Positions 1 through 6,989 of a DNA stretch of 64,000 nucleotides are shown here, piece after piece. The DNA is taken from NCBI GenBank assembly GCA_965221985.1, contig OZ244928.1, positions 1,736,001 through 1,800,000 on the forward strand, in the 5' to 3' direction. The number at the start of each line of letters is the position of its first letter. Position 1 is the first letter of the stretch. The notes below the pieces were generated by a model. That model saw only the letters and a list, made by a program, of their open reading frames with translations. It made no database searches and was not told the origin of the DNA. This DNA comes from J054 sp965221985 (GTDB lineage: Bacteria > Pseudomonadota > Gammaproteobacteria > Steroidobacterales > GCA-2729495). The translations under genes were made by a program, and so were the position numbers.

Positions 1-2
1 CA

Positions 3-1445
3 TCTCGTCGACTCTTTCAGGCCGAAGGCTACAGATACCTAGCTACGTCAGATATTGCTGCGTATTTTGAGAATATCCAACTACCGATACTAAGGGATCA
101 GCTACTACAGCATTTCCCGAAGGAGCCGGAGTTAGTTAATCTTCTTTGTCATTTTCTGGAAGCGTGGGCTGAACGCACAACGGATGGCAGAGCCCATTTT
201 AGGGGTATTCCCCAAGGCAATTTTGTGTCTAATTTTCTTGGGAACCTTTTCTTGTTGCCGTTAGACGCTTACTTCCTTGAATCAACCAAGAGTTCCGACG
301 TGAAATACTTTCGTTATATGGATGACGTAAGGATTTTCACGAAGACTCGAGAGGAAGCCCGAGTAGCGCTATTGGAAATGGCAAGGAGGCTGAGAGAGCT
401 ACACCTAAATGTTCAAACTGCAAAAACCAGAATCTACGATGAATCGCGAGGCGAGGTATCTCGCTTTCTTATCGATGAGCGCGTGGACCGCCTATCTGAC
501 CTGATTAAAAACATACAAGATGATTACAAGGGCGAAGAACCAGCTAGGAAAGAAAAGGCCGCGATCGTCAAGAAACTGAACAATATTGCGCGCGCAGAAT
601 CACCAAGCGGCCAGAAAATCCTAGGCGCCAGAGGGGTTCTCGAAGGCTTAACTTTGAGGTGCTTCAATCGCTGGATTACCGCACATATGTTGATATACAG
701 CGATGGATACGTAGAGAGGCTTCTATCGGAAATAGCCAAAAGCGCCGATCAGAAGCTCACAAGAAAGCTTGTGGCAACGGCAAAGCGATTTCCCAGAAAA
801 CGAAGCGTTGAATCAAGCGTCCTTCGCATGATCAATCGCGGGGAAATCATCTTTCCGTATCAAGAAGCAGAGTGCCTCCGCGCCATTCGGTATCTAAGCG
901 TGATATCGGAAGAAATGTCGAATCACGCTTGGTCAAGACTGCGAGACCAAAGTAAGGAGCGCTATCTGCGGATGCAAGCCGCTTATTTGCTGGCTCGGAC
1001 ATCCCTTACGCAGCAGAGGCTCCGCTCTCTTCAACAACTGTTTGCAAAGGAGGCAGATCCATTTGTCCAGGTAGCAATATCACTTCTGCTTGTGCAACAA
1101 CGAGAAAATCCTCAGGAAGTTATTCGCAAGTTAGTGTTCCATCCTAACGAGAAGGTTCGCGATATCGGAAAGCTTTTACGAACAATTAAGAATGACCCGC
1201 ATTTCTGTAGAAAGACGCTGAAACATATCTTTAGAAGCGAGGTGACTTGGTTCACATGTGACTACATGCCGCTAATCCATGCGATGGCAAATAGCACAAA
1301 GGCCGAGATCCGACAGCTTCTTTTAGATGCGATCAGAGAGCCTCGAAACAATCACCCTATTGGGGGAATTAGAGATATTTTGTCCGCCGTCTTCACAAGA
1401 ACTAGGAAATCTTTATCTGGAGCTGCTGGTGGCGCGGCCGCCTAA
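3..1445 (+). CDS. Reverse transcriptase with helical C-terminal half (integron cassette, 5' end outside window)
   Basis: The frame is open from the left edge, so at least 480 residues are coded and the start lies upstream. RT palm motifs are visible: DIAAYFENI (motif A region), RGIPQGNFVSNFLGN (motif B) and YMDD at 315-326 (catalytic motif C). A thumb-like stretch follows, then about 250 residues of helical, HEAT-like sequence with no endonuclease domain. No HNH or maturase motif is seen, which argues against a group II intron protein. The spacing resembles the 'unknown group' RTs that include antiphage DRT systems, but I cannot name a class. The TAA stop lies inside the RYYYAAC box of the following attC, so the gene is a cassette. 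RT identity is firm; a defence role is inference. Confidence 0.85.
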   Translation, partial: SRRLFQAEGYRYLATSDIAAYFENIQLPILRDQLLQHFPKEPELVNLLCHFLEAWAERTTDGRAHFRGIPQGNFVSNFLGNLFLLPLDAYFLESTKSSDVKYFRYMDDVRIFTKTREEARVALLEMARRLRELHLNVQTAKTRIYDESRGEVSRFLIDERVDRLSDLIKNIQDDYKGEEPARKEKAAIVKKLNNIARAESPSGQKILGARGVLEGLTLRCFNRWITAHMLIYSDGYVERLLSEIAKSADQKLTRKLVATAKRFPRKRSVESSVLRMINRGEIIFPYQEAECLRAIRYLSVISEEMSNHAWSRLRDQSKERYLRMQAAYLLARTSLTQQRLRSLQQLFAKEADPFVQVAISLLLVQQRENPQEVIRKLVFHPNEKVRDIGKLLRTIKNDPHFCRKTLKHIFRSEVTWFTCDYMPLIHAMANSTKAEIRQLLLDAIREPRNNHPIGGIRDILSAVFTRTRKSLSGAAGGAAA

Positions 1446-1520
1446 CCAGCGCATGAAGTTCGCAATTGCAATGCAATTGCCGGACCGGCCACCGGCCGGC
1501 CGCTTATGCGAGCGTTATGA
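1440..1520 (+). repeat. attC: attC site 1 (follows the RT cassette)
   Basis: Starts with GCCTAAC and ends with GTTATGA. The interior is strongly self-complementary (GGACCGGCC/GGCCGGCC-type arms). The outer part pairs GCGCAT near the start with ATGCG near the end. The left box supplies the stop codon of the RT gene. It shares its central GC-rich stem with the site at 5374-5451. Confidence 0.85.
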
Positions 1521-1523
1521 GGC

Positions 1524-1922
1524 ATGAACATTTTTCGGGCAATCCTTGGATTGTCGGCCGGCATTTTGGGTGCTGCTCTAATTCCAGTTTACAGCGCTCC
1601 GTTCAGTGGGTGCGAAGCTACCGGGTTCCTGGCAGATGAGGCAGGCTGTAGCAGTTGGCCCGAATTCATGCGTGGGTTTGTCTTCGTGATTTGTTGTACG
1701 TTAGCGCCGGTTGAGTATCGGCTGCCGCTTATCGCTCTACTAGTGTTATTTTTGCTCGCTTTTCTAGGCGGTGTTGAATCAATAATGACTGGCGAGTATT
1801 TCCGATTTTCCACAACGGAGCCATTTTCTTTATTCGCTTATTGGGCGCTTATTGGCGGTTTTCTTGCCTACGTTGTATACCGCCTGATTCATTTCGGGAG
1901 CGTTAAATATGCTGCCTCATAA
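1524..1922 (+). CDS. Small integral membrane protein, cassette gene
   Basis: This 132-residue protein begins 4 bases after an attC core box and ends with the TAA of the next attC, so it fills its cassette. The sequence shows an N-terminal hydrophobic segment (about residues 3-22), a loop with Cys residues (GCEATGF...AGCSSW) and three further hydrophobic segments (about 48-60, 66-84 and 100-120). I recognise no family. The membrane prediction is clear; function is unknown. Expression could come from an upstream cassette or the integron promoter, because no good promoter is visible in the few bases before the start. Confidence 0.7.
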   Translation: MNIFRAILGLSAGILGAALIPVYSAPFSGCEATGFLADEAGCSSWPEFMRGFVFVICCTLAPVEYRLPLIALLVLFLLAFLGGVESIMTGEYFRFSTTEPFSLFAYWALIGGFLAYVVYRLIHFGSVKYAAS

Positions 1923-1976
1923 CCAGCACAATCAGCGGGACGCAGCTTCGCTGCGCCCTTGTTGTGGGCGTTATAT
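1917..1976 (+). repeat. attC: attC site 2
   Basis: A 60-bp site running from TCATAAC to GTTATAT. The core hairpin GACGCAGC/GCTGCGCC surrounds a TTC loop. From the TAACCAGCACAATCAG stretch to the GGGCGTTA end it is the same sequence as the site at 3691-3750, although the two cassettes carry unrelated genes. Confidence 0.9.
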
Positions 1977-2237
1977 GCCGTCACGTATTTAGCAAATTGC
2001 GTTGAGCAGCGAATCAGTTCATCTAGACCAAGTCGCCGTCAACAAAAAAGGGCGCGGCAATTTACGCCGGTTATTCGGCTAGCATTGTGGGGTTTCGAAC
2101 CCGGTCAGCCTGGTTCTTTGGCCCATTGCTGGGTGCCACCAGAAACGCGTGGTTCTGTTGGTGTTGGCTGTGATAGGTTAGAGCAAGTCCGACAAGTTGC
2201 AGTAGGTATTTCCCAGCATGTTAGTCACGGCAAATAA
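1977..2237 (+). other. Cassette 3, coding content uncertain
   Basis: About 255 bp between two attC sites. No ATG-initiated ORF of useful length is seen on either strand. One plus-strand frame stays open through the whole cassette and terminates at the TAA in the next attC box, as in its neighbours. The first possible in-cassette starts are weak (for example TTG at 2085, giving about 50 residues rich in Gly, Val and His). It may be a small protein with a non-standard start, a non-coding cassette, or a decayed gene. Confidence 0.4.
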
Positions 2238-2315
2238 CCAGTTGGGTCAAGCGACCGGGAAACCCGGTCGCTGTTATTACGCCGCCTACAGCGGCGCCTG
2301 CCCAAGGCGTTACAT
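2232..2315 (+). repeat. attC: attC site 3
   Basis: Runs from AAATAAC to GTTACAT. It contains the hairpin GCGACCGGG/CCCGGTCGC, a second hairpin GCCGCC/GGCGGC-like, and outer arms TTGGGT/GCCCAA. The left box departs from the RYYYAAC consensus at its first bases, but position and foldback fit the array. Confidence 0.75.
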
Positions 2316-2331
2316 TGCCTAAGTACCCTTA

Positions 2332-2811
2332 GTGTCGCTCATCAAAACAATTCAGGGCGTGTTAACGGGCGGGCCATACTATGTTCTCATCCGTAGAGAC
2401 CGACTTCATGTCCGAGATGTATCCGGCACTGGGGTGTTTGACGAAGAACCACTTATAGCCATCGAGCCTAGTACCGATAAAGTTGTGGCTTTTGGCAATC
2501 AGGCCCGAATGTCAGGGAACTTTGTCAATCCACTAGATCATCCCAGAACGCTCATAAATGATTTTATATTGGCAGAAAAATTACTTAATGCAGCTTTTCG
2601 CCACGTTGCAAAAAATAAAGCGATTGCGCCCGCACCTGTTGCCGTGATTCATCCTAATGAGCAATGGGAAGGCGGTCTTACTCAGGTAGAGCTTCGAGCA
2701 TTGAGGGAACTGGGGGAAGGCGCAGGAGCCAGAAAGGTGTATCTTTGGGAGGGTCAGGATTTAACCGATGAGCAGTTACTTTCAGAGCGCTATTTGGCAT
2801 CGGCAATGTAA
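2332..2811 (+). CDS. MreB-like protein fragment (actin subdomain I only), cassette gene
   Basis: This 159-residue protein has a GTG start and a TAA stop inside the next attC. Its order of motifs follows the N-terminal half of MreB: EPLIAIE (cf. EPSVVAI), DKVVAFGNQA, NPLDHPRTLINDF (cf. RPMKDGVIADF), LLNAAFRHV, and VELRALRELGEGAGARKVYL, which closely tracks the VERRAIRESAxGAGAREVxL segment of MreB. The N-terminal phosphate-binding loop (DLGTANT) is not recognisable and the second half of the actin fold is absent. It therefore probably cannot bind ATP like MreB and may instead interact with the cytoskeleton. Homology is a judgement by eye; the role is unknown. Confidence 0.65.
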   Translation: MSLIKTIQGVLTGGPYYVLIRRDRLHVRDVSGTGVFDEEPLIAIEPSTDKVVAFGNQARMSGNFVNPLDHPRTLINDFILAEKLLNAAFRHVAKNKAIAPAPVAVIHPNEQWEGGLTQVELRALRELGEGAGARKVYLWEGQDLTDEQLLSERYLASAM

Positions 2812-2901
2812 CCAGTGCGGGCAACGGACGCTTTACCCGGCAGCGCCTTCGCTGTCGCTCACGGCTTGCCGCGTAAAGCGCCGTTGCCGCAGGCGTTATA
2901 G
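2806..2901 (+). repeat. attC: attC site 4
   Basis: A 96-bp site from ATGTAAC to GTTATAG. Long arms GCGGGCAACGGACGCTTTAC and GTAAAGCGCCGTTGCCGC are complementary over most of their length, with the loop around TTCGCTGTCGCTCACGG. The left box gives the stop codon of the MreB-like gene. Confidence 0.9.
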
Positions 2902-2914
2902 GGCAGAGTGACGA

Positions 2915-3628
2915 ATGAGGGTCATTCCGAGCTTTGTCGTGCTATTCCTATATGCGCTGCTATCCGCGTGTACGACAGGCAGCGATGTTCTATCACCCGA
3001 AGAAAAAGAGGCAATTAGTGGCAGCTCTTTGATGATCGTTCAGCGGCCTCCAGCATCCTTTGATCTCTATAAAACATCCGACGCGTGGCTTGAAGCGCTT
3101 GCTTACACGCTGGGACCCGTGGCTATATTGGCCGCGGGCGGTTTAGCGATAGCAACTGATTCAGTTCGAGATGATAAATTTTCGAAGGAATTTGAGCTAG
3201 TTGATCCCAAGCAAAAATTGACAGCTGAGTTGGGGAGATATCTTGGTCCGCGTTATGGTATGTGTTTTGTTGGTTTAACCAAAACAGTTTTTGATACGAG
3301 TAACAATGAAGAGATTGCAAATGCATTGAAGGGTTCTGCAGACTTCGCATTGAGCGTAAAAACGCACAGATGGCGCATTTATGGTTTATTCGGTGGCAGT
3401 TATCGGTACACCTACGCGGCCAGCATGCATTTATTGGATATTTCGGCAGGCGAGGTTATTGCGTCTGGTCAATGCCAATACGAAACTCCGAAAGGCTCCA
3501 CTTTGCGTTTTAAAGAGTTTACGAACGACAACGCGGGAGCCCTAAAGCTAGAATTTCATAATGGTGCGAAGGCGTGTGCGGCCCAGTTCGCAGTGGATAT
3601 ACTGAAAGCTACCGAAATAGAAAAATAG
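2915..3628 (+). CDS. Predicted lipoprotein, cassette gene
   Basis: 237 residues with a lipoprotein signal: hydrophobic residues 5-15 and a lipobox LLSAC with Cys at residue 19. A hydrophobic stretch (VAILAAGGLAIA, about residues 66-79) follows. The remainder looks like a soluble mixed domain. The protein would sit on the periplasmic side of the inner or outer membrane. I do not recognise the family. The cassette lies between attC sites 4 and 5 and leaves about 60 bp of untranslated sequence after the stop. Confidence 0.7.
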   Translation: MRVIPSFVVLFLYALLSACTTGSDVLSPEEKEAISGSSLMIVQRPPASFDLYKTSDAWLEALAYTLGPVAILAAGGLAIATDSVRDDKFSKEFELVDPKQKLTAELGRYLGPRYGMCFVGLTKTVFDTSNNEEIANALKGSADFALSVKTHRWRIYGLFGGSYRYTYAASMHLLDISAGEVIASGQCQYETPKGSTLRFKEFTNDNAGALKLEFHNGAKACAAQFAVDILKATEIEK

Positions 3629-3690
3629 TCCATGCGTACGAAACTACAGGTAGTTGAAGCGGCATTTTATTTATGCGTCATTGCGCTACC

Positions 3691-3750
3691 CTATAACCAG
3701 CACAATCAGCGGGACGCAGCTTCGCTGCGCCCTTGTTGTGGGCGTTAGGG
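3691..3750 (+). repeat. attC: attC site 5
   Basis: Runs from CTATAAC to GTTAGGG. The interior is identical to attC site 2 (1917-1976), differing only at the outermost bases. Such identity between non-adjacent sites is typical of chromosomal integrons in which cassettes acquire a host-typical attC. Confidence 0.9.
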
Positions 3751-3762
3751 CGCAAAGAACCC

Positions 3763-4671
3763 GTGAAGGTAGACAAGGCTTTGGAAACCGGTGTCTGGCT
3801 GATTGCATTTTCTCTATGGGTAATTTTCCGAGCCGACGATATCGGCCCATACTCAGGACCAGGGTTAGTCGAAACTGATTTTCCAGCGATATTCTCTTCA
3901 ATCGAGTTCGTTCGAGTAGAGCAGTTCAATCAGGCTGGAAGCTCCGATTACTTTGAACTCGCAATCTACCTTCCACTGTACGGCCGCTACTATCTCCGAA
4001 AACCCAATGATTATGAGTTCGACAAGTATCTATCGGAGCTGAGCGCAGGAGATCTGGTAACGGTTCGACATGACACTAAAAAAGAAGACCGTGGATATAG
4101 ATTGGTAAGCATCTACAAAGGAACTAGACCAGTTCTAACATTTGAAGAAACTGTATCTGCGTCACGTGAAGCAACGACCGTGATCAGATTCGTTGCCGCC
4201 GGAATTCTTGTGATCGGTTTACTCTCTCTAGTTTATGGCATTAGAAAATTCAACCAGGAAAAAACCAGATTCAAAGAAACAAAACAGGGAGTCACAACGC
4301 CAAGCACGATCGCTGTAAAGGCGGATCGCGCAGACACAACAGAAAAGCGGCCCGAGTGGTCAAAAGGGCATACTGGTGATCTTGAAATCACGGCAGACGC
4401 ACTAGTTTTCAAAGACTGGAGAATTCCCTATTCAGATATCAAGGAATCACTTTTTGGCTCCAAGAGTTACGTTTTCTCCACGCAGCAGGTATTAATGCTG
4501 AAAACCAGCGATGCAAGTTACGACTTCAAAGTTACTGACCCGATTGCTATGCCTGTAGTCTTTCCATTTACTACAGAGATTCGAGACGAAACCAGCAAAT
4601 CGGATGTTATTTGGCTTTTCGGCGCACCGTGCATAACGGCGATATTGTTCTGGTATCTTGGGATTCTGTGA
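3763..4671 (+). CDS. Membrane protein with C-terminal soluble domain, cassette gene
   Basis: The frame extends back into the attC, but the first start inside the cassette is GTG at 3763, giving about 303 residues. Hydrophobic segments are seen near residues 8-22, 140-160 (VIRFVAAGILVIGLLSLVYG) and at the extreme C terminus (DVIWLFGAPCITAILFWYL). A soluble region of about 115 residues lies between the first two. A PH-like or beta-rich domain (about residues 205-275, GDLEITADALVFKDWRIPYSD) lies between the second and third. The family is not recognised. The stop codon lies 7 bp before attC site 6. Confidence 0.65.
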   Translation: MKVDKALETGVWLIAFSLWVIFRADDIGPYSGPGLVETDFPAIFSSIEFVRVEQFNQAGSSDYFELAIYLPLYGRYYLRKPNDYEFDKYLSELSAGDLVTVRHDTKKEDRGYRLVSIYKGTRPVLTFEETVSASREATTVIRFVAAGILVIGLLSLVYGIRKFNQEKTRFKETKQGVTTPSTIAVKADRADTTEKRPEWSKGHTGDLEITADALVFKDWRIPYSDIKESLFGSKSYVFSTQQVLMLKTSDASYDFKVTDPIAMPVVFPFTTEIRDETSKSDVIWLFGAPCITAILFWYLGIL

Positions 4672-4677
4672 TATGCG

Positions 4678-4758
4678 CCCTAACCAGCACAAGAAGGATG
4701 CGCTTGCTGCGCAAGCACGGGACTCGCGTTCCGCGAGCCCCTTTTGTGGGCGTTATAG
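4678..4758 (+). repeat. attC: attC site 6
   Basis: Runs from CCCTAAC to GTTATAG. Two internal hairpins are visible (TGCGCTTGCTGCGCA and GACTCGCGTTCCGCGAG), with outer arms CAGCACAAG/CTTTTGTGGG. Confidence 0.9.
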
Positions 4759-4761
4759 CGC

Positions 4762-4790
4762 TTGACCTTAGGTATAACGATAGTTATACT
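4762..4790 (+). promoter_or_regulatory. Promoter and probable operator of the MazEF-type pair
   Basis: TTGACC at 4762-4767 and TATACT at 4785-4790 are separated by 17 bp. An inverted repeat GTATAAC/GTTATAC (4772-4778 and 4783-4789) overlaps the spacer and the -10. This fits autorepression by the RHH antitoxin. The predicted start of transcription lies within a few bases of the ATG at 4799, so the mRNA would have almost no leader. Confidence 0.75.
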
Positions 4791-4798
4791 CCGTATTC

Positions 4799-5041
4799 AT
4801 GAAAACAGCTATTTCCATACCTGATGAAGTATTTTCAGCTGCAGAGCGTGCCGCTAAAGCCCTAGGTGTTTCTCGTAGCGAGTTATATACCAATGCTGTG
4901 CGTGAATTTGTTGCGCGATATGGCCGCGAAAATATCACGAGGAAGCTTAACGACGTCTATCTAGAACAAGATGATGCTTCAAAATTAGATCCAGCCTTGC
5001 AGGCTATTCAAGAACAGTCTCTACAACACGAGGACTGGTAG
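4799..5041 (+). CDS. Ribbon-helix-helix antitoxin (MazE/PemI-like)
   Basis: 80 residues. The N-terminal half is a ribbon-helix-helix domain (MKTAISIPDEVFSAAERAA, then LGVSRSELYTNAVREFV), the usual DNA-binding fold of antitoxins paired with MazF. The acidic C-terminal tail (about residues 50-80) would wrap the toxin. The start codon follows the promoter very closely. The stop overlaps the toxin start by one base (TAGTG), a sign of translational coupling. It would neutralise the toxin and repress its own promoter through the inverted repeat just upstream. Confidence 0.85.
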   Translation: MKTAISIPDEVFSAAERAAKALGVSRSELYTNAVREFVARYGRENITRKLNDVYLEQDDASKLDPALQAIQEQSLQHEDW

Positions 5042-5379
5042 TGAAACGCGGTGAGGTCTGGTGGGCAAGTCTCCCGGAACCAAGCGGATCAGAGCCTGGC
5101 TATCGTAGACCAGTAGCAATAGTTCAGGCAGATGAATTCAATCGCAGTAACATTCGCACGGTAATAGCAGCCACAATTACTTCAAATCTTGCATTGGCAT
5201 CTGCGCCAGGAAACGTGCGCGTTCCTAAACGGGGAACTGGTCTCGGCAAAGTATCCGTCGTTAATGTTTCTCAAATCATAACTTTGGACAAATCGTTTCT
5301 GGTAGAGAAAGCGGGGCGCTTGTCGGAATCGAATTTGCAAGAAGTTGAGGCGGGCCTGCGTCTTGTATTTGCGCTATAA
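5041..5379 (+). CDS. MazF/PemK-family endoribonuclease toxin
   Basis: 112 residues, the usual size for the family. Characteristic segments are present: MKRGEVWWASLPEPSGSEPG at the N terminus, RRPVAIVQAD, TVIAATITSN and KVSVVNVSQIITLDK. These include the conserved Arg and Thr/Ser positions used for RNA cleavage in MazF. It is coupled to the upstream antitoxin by a one-base overlap. The TAA stop lies in the following attC box, so the pair forms one cassette. Its likely effect is stabilisation of the cassette array; a role against phage is also possible. Confidence 0.9.
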   Translation: MKRGEVWWASLPEPSGSEPGYRRPVAIVQADEFNRSNIRTVIAATITSNLALASAPGNVRVPKRGTGLGKVSVVNVSQIITLDKSFLVEKAGRLSESNLQEVEAGLRLVFAL

Positions 5380-5451
5380 CCAGCTGAAGCAGTGCGCGCA
5401 GCAAGCTGCGCCGGACCGGCCTTTGGCCGGCCGCTGTTCAGGGCGTTATAT
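5374..5451 (+). repeat. attC: attC site 7
   Basis: Runs from CTATAAC to GTTATAT. The central stem GGACCGGCC-TTT-GGCCGGCC is nearly the same as in attC site 1, with different outer arms. Confidence 0.88.
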
Positions 5452-5509
5452 GTAATAGTCGCGACCCGATCTGACAGTTACCGATCCTGATGGTCGTGCA
5501 TGTGTCAGA

Positions 5510-6550
5510 TCAGTTCAACGTACCGACCTTTGCCTCCCACAGTTCGCGTCCTTCGCGCAAAGTCTGCATAGGAGTTCTGCCGCAACACATCTTACCCTGA
5601 TGCGAGCGATTGTTGTTGTAGTCGTCGACCCAGGCATCTAGGTCAGCCTGCAACGCGTCGAGTTCTGAGTACACTTTCTTTCGGAAAGCGATCTCGTAGA
5701 ACTCCTCTTTCACTGTTCGATGGAAGCGTTCGCAGATACCGTTTGTCTGCGGACTGTAGGCCTTTGTCTTCGTATGCTCGATGTCATTGACTGCCAAGTA
5801 CAACTGGTAGTCGTGACGCTCAGCACGCCCACAGAACTCAGTGCCACGGTCTGTCAAGATACGGATCAGGTCGACCCCGTTTTCCTCCAGCATCGGCAGT
5901 ACACGATCATTGAGAAGATCCGCAGCCGTTATCGGTGTCTTGGTCGTGTACAGCTTGCAGGCAGCGACTTTCGCGTAGGTGTCCACGAACGTCTGCTGAT
6001 AGATGCGGCCAATGCCCTTGATCGTGCCGACGTAGTACGTGTCCTGCGATCCGAGGTACCCAGGGTGCTCGGTCTCGATCTCGCCGTGGACTTCGTCTGA
6101 AGCGCGCTGCCGTTCCAGTGCGACGACTTGGGCCTCAGTCAGAACGATACCTTCCTCGGCCACTTTCGCTTCCAGGGCCTTGAGTCGGAGCTTGCGACTC
6201 TGCAGCTTGTGACGAAGCCAGATGCTACGTACGCCGCTGGGTGACACGAACACCCCGGTTTTCCTCAGCTCGTTGCTGACGCGGACCTGGCCGTGAGCCG
6301 GGTACTCCAGGGCGAAGTCCAGCACCGCCTGCTCTACCTGCGGCTCCACACGGTTCTTCGGATTGGGTTTACGCCGGGTCTTTTCCAGCAGCGCTTCAAC
6401 GCCACCTTCATCTCGAGCCGATTGATAACGATAAAACGTGTCACGTGACACGCCCATCATCTGACAGGCTTTGGATACATTGCCGAGTTCTTCGGCGAGA
6501 TTTAGCAGTCCAATCTTGTTTCGTATGATTCTCTGTGTAGACTGGTTCAT
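5510..6550 (-). CDS. IS481-family transposase
   Basis: 346 residues. The N-terminal helix-turn-helix (about residues 15-60, NVSKACQMMGVSRDTFYRY) is typical of IS481 and IS3 relatives. The DDE catalytic core follows: Asp in GSQDTYYVGTI, Asp in RILTDRGTEFCG and Glu in NGICERFHRTVKEEF, with the usual SPQTNG motif. The length is normal and the frame intact, so the element may be active. An AAGGAT ribosome-binding site precedes the ATG and lies within the arm of a strong hairpin (6551-6610). Confidence 0.93.
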   Translation of the reverse strand: MNQSTQRIIRNKIGLLNLAEELGNVSKACQMMGVSRDTFYRYQSARDEGGVEALLEKTRRKPNPKNRVEPQVEQAVLDFALEYPAHGQVRVSNELRKTGVFVSPSGVRSIWLRHKLQSRKLRLKALEAKVAEEGIVLTEAQVVALERQRASDEVHGEIETEHPGYLGSQDTYYVGTIKGIGRIYQQTFVDTYAKVAACKLYTTKTPITAADLLNDRVLPMLEENGVDLIRILTDRGTEFCGRAERHDYQLYLAVNDIEHTKTKAYSPQTNGICERFHRTVKEEFYEIAFRKKVYSELDALQADLDAWVDDYNNNRSHQGKMCCGRTPMQTLREGRELWEAKVGTLN

Positions 6551-6610
6551 GAGGGTTATCCTTATGGTTTTGATTGAAAGTTCGCACTTCCATCAAAACC
6601 GATAACCCTC
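6551..6610 (-). promoter_or_regulatory. Foldback hairpin covering the transposase ribosome-binding site
   Basis: GAGGGTTATC (6551-6560) and GGTTTTGAT (6566-6574) are complementary to ATCAAAACC (6592-6600) and GATAACCCTC (6601-6610), leaving a 5-nt bulge. In RNA read on the minus strand the arm contains the Shine-Dalgarno sequence and abuts the ATG. Transcripts that enter from outside the IS would fold and hide the start. This control is known in several IS families; here it is inferred from the pairing. Confidence 0.6.
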
Positions 6611-6665
6611 GCTCTTTTCAAGCCAGGTGTCAGATCAAGTCGAAACTATTTCACGTTATATGCCT

Positions 6666-6989
6666 TTACGTTGCTTTACGTCCGGAAATGGCTTTAGCCA
6701 CATCTCTCTTCGAGGCGCCTAAAGTAATCATCGACTTCACAAGCAAGTCGATAGAAACGCTAGGATCACCGGCTTCCATTTTTGCAATTCGAGACTGGCT
6801 GGATGAAATGGCTTTAGCCGCGGCTTCTTGCGTCAATCTTTTCTTTTGGCGCCTGTGTTTAAGTGCATTTCCAAGTGAAATCTTTAACTCAATAAGCGCC
6901 ATTTCTTCCTCGGCTAAGCCCAGAAAGTCGCTTGCTGACCCAAATTTCCAGCCTTTGGCTTCAAGTGCTTTGCGTTTACTTCGTCGCAT
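6666..6989 (-). CDS. XRE-family antitoxin (HigA-like)
   Basis: 107 residues with a Cro/CI-type helix-turn-helix at about residues 38-92 (ALKHRRQKKRLTQEAAAKAI, then SQSRIAKMEAGDPSVSIDLLV). It is the second gene of a toxin-first pair, overlapping the toxin gene by 14 bp. Its N-terminal extension (residues 1-35) is basic. It would bind the toxin and repress the shared promoter. The pair is transcribed against the direction of the array, so it must use its own promoter. Confidence 0.85.
   Translation of the reverse strand: MRRSKRKALEAKGWKFGSASDFLGLAEEEMALIELKISLGNALKHRRQKKRLTQEAAAKAISSSQSRIAKMEAGDPSVSIDLLVKSMITLGASKRDVAKAISGRKAT

Larger units (their letters stand above)
5468..6636 (-). mobile_element. 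IS481-family insertion sequence
   Basis: A single transposase gene is bounded by 9-bp terminal inverted repeats, GATCTGACA at 5468-5476 and TGTCAGATC at 6628-6636. A third copy, TGTCAGATC at 5503-5511, lies just inside the left end and overlaps the transposase stop codon. No clear target duplication is visible. The element lies 16 bp right of attC 7. On its other side, about 18 bp away, is an isolated GTTATAT core-like box (6655-6661) that starts the next cassette. The cassette it entered therefore seems to have lost its own attC. Confidence 0.8.

Noticed and set aside
3733..3762. Longer N terminus of the cassette membrane protein
   Set aside because: It would start inside attC site 5; the first in-cassette start is GTG at 3763.
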